Source: Caballeronia sp. TF1N1
GTDB taxonomy: Bacteria; Pseudomonadota; Gammaproteobacteria; Burkholderiales; Burkholderiaceae
DNA length: 64,000 nucleotides
Assembly: GCF_022878925.1 (NCBI RefSeq)
Contig: NZ_CP084633.1
Span: 1 to 64,000 of the forward strand
Direction of reading: 5' to 3'
Below the pieces are notes generated by a model. The model ran no database searches, was not told the origin of the DNA, and saw only the letters and a program-made list of their open reading frames with translations. Numbering within the stretch: the stretch's first letter is position 1; each line of letters starts with the position of its first letter. The translations under genes were made by a program, and so were the position numbers. Positions 54,500-62,132 of the stretch are shown in pieces.

Positions 54500-54857
54500 G
54501 GGCGGTAGAGTCGAAGAGAGATGAGCTAGTTCGTTCCTATCCTATCGGCTTGAATGATTCGCGAACATGCACAGTTTCCATCTGACACGCTGAAAAGTGA
54601 CAGCCTCGAAGCCATCGCGTAGCCGCGCCCGACTTGCCGAAACCCGTGCCCTGGATAGTTGTTCCGTCCACGGAAAATCTTCTCTTTTTTCTGCTCAGTG
54701 CAGAGGGCGCATGTTTGCGATCACCGCATCAGCGGACGCCATTGAGCATGGGTGAGGGTGCTGCCACTTACGATCGGATGGCTTTCACCGATAGCCATGC
54801 AAATGTGGTGCTCCACGTACTGCCCGCCGATGGACTTACTGTGAATTACCCGAGAAG
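54500..54857. other. Intergenic region
   Basis: About 360 bases between the minus-strand DUF4236 and PhzF genes. A 75-codon plus-strand frame (54634-54861) has no ribosome site or similarity. Nothing else is seen. Confidence 0.45.
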
Positions 54858-55124
54858 CTAGACCGGGAACATCAAAACCGTGCACAGAATCGCTAACACG
54901 ACAATCGCGACGGACGACGATCCGGTGGACGACGACGCGCGATTTTGCTTGTTGCTGCTCGTGGTATAGCGCAGACCTGTACCGCGAATGCTGTAGGTCG
55001 TGCGGCCGGTCCGCGTGTTGTACGTCACACCGTTACCGCCCAACGACATACTCGGACCGTTCTTGCTCAGATCGATGCGAACGCCGGGGGCGACCTTGGA
55101 CGACTTTGTCCAACTCCAACTCAT
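54858..55124 (-). CDS. DUF4236-like small membrane protein
   Basis: 88 residues; ATG 55124-55122 follows GGAGG with six-base spacing. The N-terminal segment VAPGVRIDLSKNGPSMSLGG and YSIRGTGLRYTT match DUF4236. A single helix ends the protein (SVAIVVLAILCTVLMFPV). It is last in an operon with an outer-membrane protein and a receiver protein. The function is unknown. Confidence 0.75.
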   Translation of the reverse strand: MSWSWTKSSKVAPGVRIDLSKNGPSMSLGGNGVTYNTRTGRTTYSIRGTGLRYTTSSNKQNRASSSTGSSSVAIVVLAILCTVLMFPV

Positions 55125-55136
55125 CACAAACCTCCG

Positions 55137-55883
55137 TTATTCGGCTACTAGATTCTGTACAACATGGAAGCTGCCGAAGTAAGCCGAAATCAACTTGCCC
55201 GTCTGGTAGGGCTTGCCACCGTTCACGACAATGCGCTGCTCGATCAATCGATACGGGCTCGCGTCGGAGCCGCCATAGCCGTACGCGTTGAGTGCTCCGT
55301 CGTCGAGAAACTGCAGGTTGGTATCCGCGGCGCGGTTGATAACGGCCTGCGCCACACGCAGATCGCTGGTCACGCGTCCAATCGTGCCGTTCAGGATCGG
55401 GCGAAACCTGAGCTCGTCGGTAATAGGGAAGTCCCAGCCAATACCAATTGTCGTGCTGGCCGTGTCCCACTTGACCGGCAACAGTCGGCGTTCGGCACCA
55501 TCGGTAGCGACAAAGGTTGGGTCATAACGGCTCAGCGCAATCGTGCCTTCTAGGTATAGCGGAAAAGATTTGCTGATCGTGAATCCGCCACCCAGCTGAG
55601 TCTGACCGAAACCGGGATTACCTGTCGCGCCGTTGTTGATGGACAGCGAACTGGTCGTCACGTCAGGAACCGTCGTGTAAGACATGATGGCGAGGACACT
55701 GTTGGCCTGCTCCTGCACGTTTGTGTTCAGCCTTGCCCGACCCGATAACGGTGCATTCGGTTGTGCTGTTTGCGCGCTAGCAGGAGTGTAGAAAAGCGGA
55801 TTCGCAAGGATTGCTAGCGCGATCAAAATGGCCGGGCTCGGCTTCAAGGCATGACATCGCAACATGTCCAGGAGTATCCGCAT
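55137..55883 (-). CDS. Outer-membrane beta-barrel protein, autotransporter-barrel-like
   Basis: 248 residues with a signal peptide ending near TPASAQ (residue 38). The rest alternates polar and hydrophobic residues (QLGGGFTISKSFPLYLEGTI, then STTIGIGWDFPITDELRFRP), as in a solitary outer-membrane barrel domain. The C-terminus does not end in the usual Phe, so surface assembly is unproved. It is 13 bases after the receiver gene and 12 before the DUF4236 gene. Confidence 0.6.
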   Translation of the reverse strand: MRILLDMLRCHALKPSPAILIALAILANPLFYTPASAQTAQPNAPLSGRARLNTNVQEQANSVLAIMSYTTVPDVTTSSLSINNGATGNPGFGQTQLGGGFTISKSFPLYLEGTIALSRYDPTFVATDGAERRLLPVKWDTASTTIGIGWDFPITDELRFRPILNGTIGRVTSDLRVAQAVINRAADTNLQFLDDGALNAYGYGGSDASPYRLIEQRIVVNGGKPYQTGKLISAYFGSFHVVQNLVAE

Positions 55884-55896
55884 CGAGCACCTGTCT

Positions 55897-56271
55897 TCAG
55901 GGCGCTGCGCCGCGACCTATGGCGCGCGAAATCGCGTCTAGCAGATCCTTCGCCACGAATGGCTTTGTTAAAAGCTCGATTCCACCCGCTCCTTGTACCG
56001 CGCTTCGGGTGAGCGGGTTGTCATGCGAGGTGATGAAGACCGCCGGACGACCCGCTCCAAGCTGTTCGTAGAATTTCGGGCCGGACGCGCCAGGCAACTG
56101 CACATCCAGTACGAGACAACTCGCAGCTTCCACGCAGTTCGCGCTGACCAGCGCCTCGGCGCTTTCAAACGACATGGTGTCGAAACCCGCCGCATGAAGC
56201 AGACGTTGTAACGCACGCCTCATTCCGGCGTCATCTTCCACGACCACGATCAGTTGTTTGGAGGCGTTCAT
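55897..56271 (-). CDS. Receiver-only response regulator
   Basis: 124 residues, one receiver domain and no output domain. Acidic pair in VVVEDDAGMRR, phospho-acceptor Asp in CLVLDVQLPG, Thr/Ser in VFITSHD and Lys in LLTKPF. It resembles the receiver of FixJ-type regulators and may act as a phosphate sink or adaptor for the kinase upstream. A 27-bp repeat motif lies 64 bases ahead of it. Confidence 0.88.
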   Translation of the reverse strand: MNASKQLIVVVEDDAGMRRALQRLLHAAGFDTMSFESAEALVSANCVEAASCLVLDVQLPGASGPKFYEQLGAGRPAVFITSHDNPLTRSAVQGAGGIELLTKPFVAKDLLDAISRAIGRGAAP

Positions 56272-56334
56272 TTCCCACCAGGAATCGATGGGTCAAGTTT
56301 CATGCGAGAGCGCACGGGGCGCCATCGGTACGTG

Positions 56335-56361
56335 GGGCAACGTGGTTGCCCTCAGGGGCAA
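56335..56361 (-). promoter_or_regulatory. Triple half-site motif, copy A
   Basis: Read on the minus strand it is TTGCCC-N4-GGGCAA-N5-TTGCCC. Found again with the same spacing at 61502-61528 and 62038-62064. It precedes the receiver/outer-membrane-protein operon. A CCGAT sequence follows eight bases after the last half-site, as in the other copies. Confidence 0.7.
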
Positions 56362-56368
56362 GCCCGTG

Positions 56369-56989
56369 TCAGTGAGAGACTTGTGCACGCACGATTGGCT
56401 CGGCAAGCCTCACGAGCTCGGCCAGCGAGTGCGCATTGAGTTTGCGCATGAGATCGGCGCGGCACGACTTGATCGTCCGCTCGCTCAAAGCGAGCTGTGC
56501 TGCTATCTGCTTGTTGAGCCTGCCTGCAACGATGCCGCGTAAGACCACCTGTTCCCGTTCGCTCAGATCGACAATGCCAGACGATCGCGGCTCTTCAACG
56601 TACGGCGCGGCGCTGCCCACCGCTAGGGCGCTTTCAATAGCGGCAAGCAAGGCATGACCTTCCACGGGTTTGAGCAAGAAATCGCTTGCACCCGCCTTGA
56701 TGGCCAATACCGTTTTTGGAATGTCGTGATGGGCACTGATGAAAACGATAGGCATCTTGTTTCCCAGCCGCTGCAGCGCGTGCTGCAACTCTAGTCCGCA
56801 CGGACCGGGAAGTTGCATATCAAGCAAGAGACATCCAGGCATTGAGTCCGTTTCGGCGACGAGAAACTCACCTGCCGTCGGATAGCTCCTGACCATATAA
56901 CCCGCTTGCGCAAGTAATCGCGACAGCGCGGTGCGAATGGTCTCGTCGTCATCGACGACATGGATGACCGCATCAGCGTAAGTGTTCAC
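56369..56989 (-). CDS. FixJ/NarL-type response regulator
   Basis: 206 residues. Receiver with VVDDDETIR, phospho-acceptor Asp in CLLLDMQLPG, and LLKP. LuxR helix-turn-helix at about 140-200 (LSEREQVVLRGIVAGRLNKQ, IAAQLALSERTIKSCRADLM). Its ATG overlaps the kinase stop (ATGA), so the kinase is its partner. It is the best candidate binder of the 27-bp motifs nearby. Confidence 0.93.
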   Translation of the reverse strand: MNTYADAVIHVVDDDETIRTALSRLLAQAGYMVRSYPTAGEFLVAETDSMPGCLLLDMQLPGPCGLELQHALQRLGNKMPIVFISAHHDIPKTVLAIKAGASDFLLKPVEGHALLAAIESALAVGSAAPYVEEPRSSGIVDLSEREQVVLRGIVAGRLNKQIAAQLALSERTIKSCRADLMRKLNAHSLAELVRLAEPIVRAQVSH

Positions 56990-58986
56990 GAACTTCCTCC
57001 TTGCGTCGAGCGTCGGCCTTCTACTGTAGAACGCAATACGGCTTTATCAAGGCTGTTTCGGCTTCCGACAGTCGCCGTCCCGGCCGCCCTTGGCAACCAG
57101 ACGGTGAAGAGGCTGCCTCCTCCGTCGCGAGGCTCAATTGTCACGCGGCCGCCGTGAGTGTTCACTATGGTGCGCACGATTGAGAGACCTAGTCCCATGC
57201 CATGCGGTTTCGTCGTGTAAAGCGAATCGAAAAGCCGCGAACGCATTTCAACCGGCACGCCGTGTCCTCGATCCGCCACGATCAGTTCAAATCCGCTATC
57301 TGCAGATTGCGTGGAGATCGACATGACACGATGGGAGGCATTCGTATCTTCCATGGCATCCATGGCATTGATGCTCAGATTGAGCATCACCTGCTGCAAC
57401 TGGATACGGTCGCCGATAATCTGCGCTTTGTCCGCGACAAGGTTCGATTCAATCGTCAAGCGTCTTCTTCGAGCTTCCGGGCCAAGTAGTTCCAGCGCCT
57501 CGCCAACCGCGACATTCAAATCGAGTTCGCCGAATTCGACCGGTTGCTTTTGCAAAAGGGACCGCAGTCTCTGCACGACCTGATTGGCGCGCAATGCGTC
57601 ACGCCGCACATCGGCGAGAATTGAGTGCAGTTCGCTGATCTCCGGATCTTCGTGCTCCAACATCATGCCAGCTGCGTCTGCGTTACTAAGGATCGCACCG
57701 AGTGGCTGCCCAACTTCATGGGCGATCGAGGCGCTCAGTTCTCCCGCCGAGGCAAATCGTGCCGCGCGCGCCAACTCACCAAGTCTGAGTGCTGCAGCGT
57801 CTTCAGCCGCTCGCCGCCCACTGCGTTGCCAAAGCAGCGAGGCAATAGTAATCGCCTGGAGCAACAGGACCGCAACGGTAATTAGGACCGCGCTCCGATT
57901 CTCACGCCAGAGCGACGGTGGCACATTGTGCAATTCGCAACCCTCAGGTAGCGCGCTGGTCTCAAGTCCTAATTTTTCGAGGCGTCCGATGTCTGCCGCA
58001 CACCGTGATGGGCCTGTCGTTGTGGTCGCTCCTTGTACAGGTGTCTTGCCGAGCAGGATGGAGGCAGCGAGTTCTCCGGTAAGACGCCCATCGGTCTCGA
58101 AGCTAATCATCGATCCGGCGACCACGCCCTGGCCGAGATAGGTGGGATACCAACCGTAGATTGGTGCGCCGGACGCTTTAGCCATCGGCGCGACGACTTC
58201 GAATGGGAAATAGGTGCGGCCTTCGCGATCGCGATACATGGTCGTGTACAGAACAGCATCCGTAAGACTCAGCTTTGCAAGACGTTCTTGAAGCTCCGAC
58301 ACGGTCAATCCACTCCAGACGTCGACACTCCATTTGCGCGATCGGCGTGCAACGGCCACGGCCGCGGCACTTTGAGCGAACCGGAGGTCGAGTTTCGTGG
58401 CACCGGAAACCACCACTAGGTGCCGCGCGTGTGGTTGAAGCGATTCGGTTAAATCGAGCGTACCAGCAATATCAAAATGCAGCGGCGCATAGGCAAACTC
58501 GGGTGGAATATCACTGCGTTTCTTGTCTTCGACGCTTGAAATCAGAACCGGCGCGCCTGGCCAGATGTCATTGTGATACCGCTTGGCAAAATCGAGTGCG
58601 AAATCGGTCAGGCCGATCACGATGTCGACCTGCTTGTGCTCATATTTCTTCTTCATCAACGCCAGAAAATCTGGCATTAACGCGGTGCTGTCGAATCGCA
58701 GGTCATCCAGCGAGTCGGTATAAAACTCGACGCCATCTGGCGCCTTTCCAGCGAGCGCGCTGCGTATTGCACGAATTTGCAATTGAGCCGCAGGCTGGGT
58801 GGGGTCGGCTCCGGGCAAAATGACGACGCGCCATGGATGGCCGGCAATCGCGCAAGTCGAACAACCCATCAAGACGCATACCAACCAACGCGCAACTCGA
58901 GGCAGCAGTCGCCCCCGGCGTGCCTTTTCAGGAACATCGGTCCTGGGAACGACTTCCTCCGTTCTACCCGCGGCAAAAGTTGGCAT
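56986..58986 (-). CDS. Sensor histidine kinase with periplasmic ABC-type binding domain
   Basis: 666 residues. After an N-terminal membrane helix (about 30-48), residues 50-320 form an ABC-transporter-type substrate-binding domain (VDIVIGLTDFALDFAKRYHN, GAPIYGWYPTYLGQGVVAGS). A second helix lies at about 366-386. HisKA contains His423 in SIAHEVGQPLG. The ATPase has NLSINAMDAM, VADRGHGVP and GMGLGLSIVR. It should detect a small molecule in the periplasm. No strong ribosome site is seen ahead of the ATG. Confidence 0.92.
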   Translation of the reverse strand: MPTFAAGRTEEVVPRTDVPEKARRGRLLPRVARWLVCVLMGCSTCAIAGHPWRVVILPGADPTQPAAQLQIRAIRSALAGKAPDGVEFYTDSLDDLRFDSTALMPDFLALMKKKYEHKQVDIVIGLTDFALDFAKRYHNDIWPGAPVLISSVEDKKRSDIPPEFAYAPLHFDIAGTLDLTESLQPHARHLVVVSGATKLDLRFAQSAAAVAVARRSRKWSVDVWSGLTVSELQERLAKLSLTDAVLYTTMYRDREGRTYFPFEVVAPMAKASGAPIYGWYPTYLGQGVVAGSMISFETDGRLTGELAASILLGKTPVQGATTTTGPSRCAADIGRLEKLGLETSALPEGCELHNVPPSLWRENRSAVLITVAVLLLQAITIASLLWQRSGRRAAEDAAALRLGELARAARFASAGELSASIAHEVGQPLGAILSNADAAGMMLEHEDPEISELHSILADVRRDALRANQVVQRLRSLLQKQPVEFGELDLNVAVGEALELLGPEARRRRLTIESNLVADKAQIIGDRIQLQQVMLNLSINAMDAMEDTNASHRVMSISTQSADSGFELIVADRGHGVPVEMRSRLFDSLYTTKPHGMGLGLSIVRTIVNTHGGRVTIEPRDGGGSLFTVWLPRAAGTATVGSRNSLDKAVLRSTVEGRRSTQGGSS

Positions 58987-59204
58987 GTTTTGTACTATGC
59001 CAGACGTCGTTAATAGTAGGCCGGTTTGTGAGGAAAGAAACTACTAATTTAGACCGTTACGTCTGATGTATAGACGCGCTTTCGAGTAATGACATCATTT
59101 GCAAGTCCTTAGGAGACGACATGAGCGAACTCGGTGTGAGATCGCTAGAGCGTGAAGCGCGGCCATTTTATTGCTTAATGCATCTATTCGGCGAGCGTTG
59201 AAAA

Positions 59205-59972
59205 TCATGTCCTTGGTAAGGATTGCGCAGTGCTAATGAGATTTTGTGGCGACAGCCGGATAACGCCGTTGCGTGGACTATCAATGTCCGCAATCAACAT
59301 AAACGATAGCGATACAACCAATGGCATGATCAGCAGGAAGCGGCTTTTCAACGTAGCGGTGCGCGCGCCGTAGCCCACCAGCAGATTGCAGAAAACTCCA
59401 ATAACGATCATTAAGGCCCACGCAGCAATGGGTATGCGGTTCCACCATGCTGCCTGAGTGTATCCCTGCGTGTTAATCACATCGTTCATTCCGACAATGG
59501 CAAGTGCGGTCACCGGATTAGGCTGCATCGCTGCGCCGGCCCTAGCCGCCGTCCACAATTCGGCTTGCAATTGCGTCGTGGCAGCGTTTGTTTTTTCGAG
59601 TTGGAGTGTATCCTGCGCCAGGTAAAACTGGATGCGTTGATCGAGATACTTGACCAGAAGCGAGCGAACGAGCGCGGCCTGCGGCGCCGGCAGCAAGTCG
59701 GCTCGCACGAACTCGGTGCCGATGGCGTTTGCCTCTTCTTCCTCGTAATTCTTGCGTTGGTCGTATCGACCTACTGCCATCGAGAGGCTGAAGCCAATGA
59801 CCAGCGCCAGCAAGGTCAGGGTGGCGGATTGCACAATGCCAAAGTCATCGCGCATATCGTCGGTAAGCGGGTTCCTTCGGCGCAAGACACTCACGCCAAA
59901 CCATGCGGCTAACGACATCAGCAACAGCGAGACGAAGAAGAAAACGAGAGGATGACTGGCGAGCTGTTCCAT
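59205..59972 (-). CDS. DUF4239/bestrophin-like membrane protein
   Basis: 255 residues from ATG 59972-59970, chosen because GGAGG lies five bases ahead; the frame extends to 60011. Helices near 10-30, 50-75, about 180-205 and 215-235. FGIVQSATLTLLALVIGFSL and YDQRKNYEEEEANAIGTEF are DUF4239 hallmarks. The function is unknown; distant kinship to anion channels is suggested for the family. It lies 106 bases after another membrane-protein gene. Confidence 0.82.
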   Translation of the reverse strand: MEQLASHPLVFFFVSLLLMSLAAWFGVSVLRRRNPLTDDMRDDFGIVQSATLTLLALVIGFSLSMAVGRYDQRKNYEEEEANAIGTEFVRADLLPAPQAALVRSLLVKYLDQRIQFYLAQDTLQLEKTNAATTQLQAELWTAARAGAAMQPNPVTALAIVGMNDVINTQGYTQAAWWNRIPIAAWALMIVIGVFCNLLVGYGARTATLKSRFLLIMPLVVSLSFMLIADIDSPRNGVIRLSPQNLISTAQSLPRT

Positions 59973-60078
59973 CAAGGCCTCCGTGACTTGGATGAACATC
60001 CGGCCAACCATACGTCGACCCCAAATGCTTGTTCGTAAATATCTTGTGAGGCGCCGGATTGTAGACGGGGTCGATTTG

Positions 60079-61293
60079 CTAAATCAGTGTTTTGAGTACC
60101 TTCGCCAAGACGGTCTGCAGCGGAAGTTGCATCGCGACGACGTAAAGCATAGGTATAACGGCCGGACCAGCGACTGCAAACACGCCGAGCTTGCTGATAG
60201 GGAAGGGCCTCATGTGCTGGACCGAGTCGTACATGGTCTGCACGTCGGCGACAGGCCCTAGCTCGGGCGCATCCAGAATAGCCGGCGAGCCAACCTCTTC
60301 GCCGGATATCCAGCGCCGATGCACCAATCTTCCGTGATGCCCCACTAAGCGGCCGTAATCGAGAACGGCCTGACGTTTAGCTTTGCGTAACGGAAGAGCC
60401 AGCGGAACGAACGGCAAGAGAAAAACAACTGAGATTAGGACTGCGGTCGCGACAAGCAGGCTTTTAATGTCCATCGCATTTACACCGTGATACACAACAT
60501 CATGCGCAAACGAACCCGCCGCGACAGCGGAGAGCGCAAATGTAACGGGGCTGAACATGAATGCGAGACGTTCGACGAAAGCGAGCCCACCCACTCGATC
60601 CGGGTGGGTGGGAACGAGCGCAAGCGGAAACCTTGCGAGCTTCATCAACAGGATGAACAGCAGACAGGCGCGCCAGATCCACGCGAGTAACAGTGCAGTA
60701 AAGATTGGTCGGATCACCAAGATGAACCACCAACCGCCAAAGGTGATCCGGCCGGAGTCGTCGGTCCCGGTGGACCAAGACATGTCTTCCATTCTGGAGA
60801 AGACAGCGCCAGCGGTGGCCCATGCCACTACTGCGCCGAAGATCAGCACCCACGGCAAGACACCGTTTCGCAATTGCACAACGCTTGCGACGAGTGCTTT
60901 GAACTGATCTATCTCGTCCTTGGGAACAAGACCCGTATCAATAAAATGATGCAGAAATGGAGAAGCCGTTTTTTGTGCAACGCCTTCTGCAATGACGAGT
61001 AAGGGGATCGCGATAAGGCAGCGCACGTGAACACCGAAGTGTCCCAGCAGGGCGTGCGCGTCAGAGCCTGGCGCCGCGCGCCCTGTGAGAACTGCCCACA
61101 GCACCAGCGGCAACCAGGTGATCGCCGCGAAAATGATTGCACGGCGAGCCGTACCCATTCCATTGACGGGAATTAGCCCGAGCCGACGCTGAAACCGGAA
61201 GAAGAGATCATCGCGCACGAGCGATAGCTCCACGCGCGACAAGTCACCTGGCGCGTCGATTCCGCTAATGCCGTAATTTACGGATGGCGCCAT
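60079..61293 (-). CDS. Uncharacterised polytopic membrane protein
   Basis: 404 residues from ATG 61293-61291 with GGAG six bases ahead; the frame begins 12 codons earlier. About six helices, including AIIFAAITWLPLVLWAVL and VLIFGAVVAWATAGAVF. The motif LALVPTHPDRVGGLAFVERL recurs in uncharacterised proteobacterial membrane proteins. It is first in an operon with the DUF4239 gene, and a 27-bp repeat motif lies about 210 bases upstream. Confidence 0.8.
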   Translation of the reverse strand: MAPSVNYGISGIDAPGDLSRVELSLVRDDLFFRFQRRLGLIPVNGMGTARRAIIFAAITWLPLVLWAVLTGRAAPGSDAHALLGHFGVHVRCLIAIPLLVIAEGVAQKTASPFLHHFIDTGLVPKDEIDQFKALVASVVQLRNGVLPWVLIFGAVVAWATAGAVFSRMEDMSWSTGTDDSGRITFGGWWFILVIRPIFTALLLAWIWRACLLFILLMKLARFPLALVPTHPDRVGGLAFVERLAFMFSPVTFALSAVAAGSFAHDVVYHGVNAMDIKSLLVATAVLISVVFLLPFVPLALPLRKAKRQAVLDYGRLVGHHGRLVHRRWISGEEVGSPAILDAPELGPVADVQTMYDSVQHMRPFPISKLGVFAVAGPAVIPMLYVVAMQLPLQTVLAKVLKTLI

Positions 61294-61501
61294 TCTTCGC
61301 TCCGAATCCCTACATGGCATCGGGCACAACCTCCCATGCTGGATCGGGTGTGCGATCGGCCGCTGTAACTTCTATGCTCCCCGGCCTTGCTCAGCCAACG
61401 AGAAGCGGATGCTGACGAGTCATCTCCACGCCTGCTTGAGACCGACGAGGCATCAAGCATGGAGTGTCGTGCAACCGCAAGATCCGCGCTATCGGGGTGT
61501 G

Positions 61502-61528
61502 AGGCAACGAAATTGCCCTTTGGGGCAA
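61502..61528 (-). promoter_or_regulatory. Triple half-site motif, copy B
   Basis: On the minus strand: TTGCCC-N4-GGGCAA-N5-TTGCCT, then CCCCGATAG after a short gap. It points toward the membrane-protein operon at 61293 and has the same 27-base layout as copies A and C. Confidence 0.7.
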
Positions 61529-61582
61529 GCGAGTTAGCGAGATGATTGGCGAGCGCACAGCGAAGCGGGACGCAATCACGAG

Positions 61583-61976
61583 ATGCTTTCGAACGCCCCG
61601 GCGGGACGTCCCGTCAATCACAACTCCGGAAAGACCAGCGTCAACGCAGGCAACCGAGTTGGCAACAAAACGATCGTAAAAAAATAACCGCAACGTCAAT
61701 GTGAAAAACAACCGGGACGTCGATATCAACGTCGAAGGGCGCGGGCGGTACAGCTATGACGATCACTACTACCCGGTCGCGACTGCGGCGGCCGTCACAG
61801 CGACCGTAGCAGTGACATCGGCCGTGGTGGGGTCCATTGTCCGCGCCAACGAGCTTCCTCCTAGTTGCGCGCAGGTCATGCGTGGCAACGCCGCGTATAT
61901 GCAATGCGGTTCGACTTGGTACCAGCCTCAATACCAAGGCAGCAACGTCACGTAGGTGGTAGTCAATGCACCCTGA
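61583..61976 (+). pseudogene. Broken gene for Asn/Val-rich small protein
   Basis: The frame from ATG 61583 (VNAGNRVGNKTIVK) meets a stop at 61685 just after a run of seven A (61678-61684). With six A it would read on into NNRNVNVKNNRDVDINVEGR and HYYPVATAAAVTATVAVTSA, then CGSTWYQPQYQGSNVT. A second stop, TAG at 61953, stands where relatives usually have Tyr, and VVVNAP follows before TGA. No signal peptide is left at the 5' end. The family is small, secreted and uncharacterised. Two lesions support a pseudogene, though a sequencing error in the A run is possible. Confidence 0.7.
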
Positions 61977-62037
61977 CGCTGATCCTTGAAGTCACCGGGA
62001 AATGATCGGCTCGTTAGCACTCTCTACTGCTCCCGGT

Positions 62038-62064
62038 TTGCCCCTGTGGGCAGGCTGATTGCCC
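62038..62064 (+). promoter_or_regulatory. Triple half-site motif, copy C
   Basis: TTGCCC-N4-GGGCAG-N5-TTGCCC on the plus strand, 68 bases before the alkylsulfatase ATG. CCCGATACT follows nine to ten bases later and contains a -10-like GATACT. Same layout as copies A and B. Confidence 0.7.
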
Positions 62065-62132
62065 CAAATCCCGATACTCCTAGTGTTGCGATGGTTGTTA
62101 TGTTTCCTCTGCGTCTTACCGGAGATGACGGC

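Noticed and set aside
54634..54861. 75-codon plus-strand frame beside the DUF4236 gene
   Set aside because: No ribosome site, no recognisable motif, and it ends inside the complement of a real gene.
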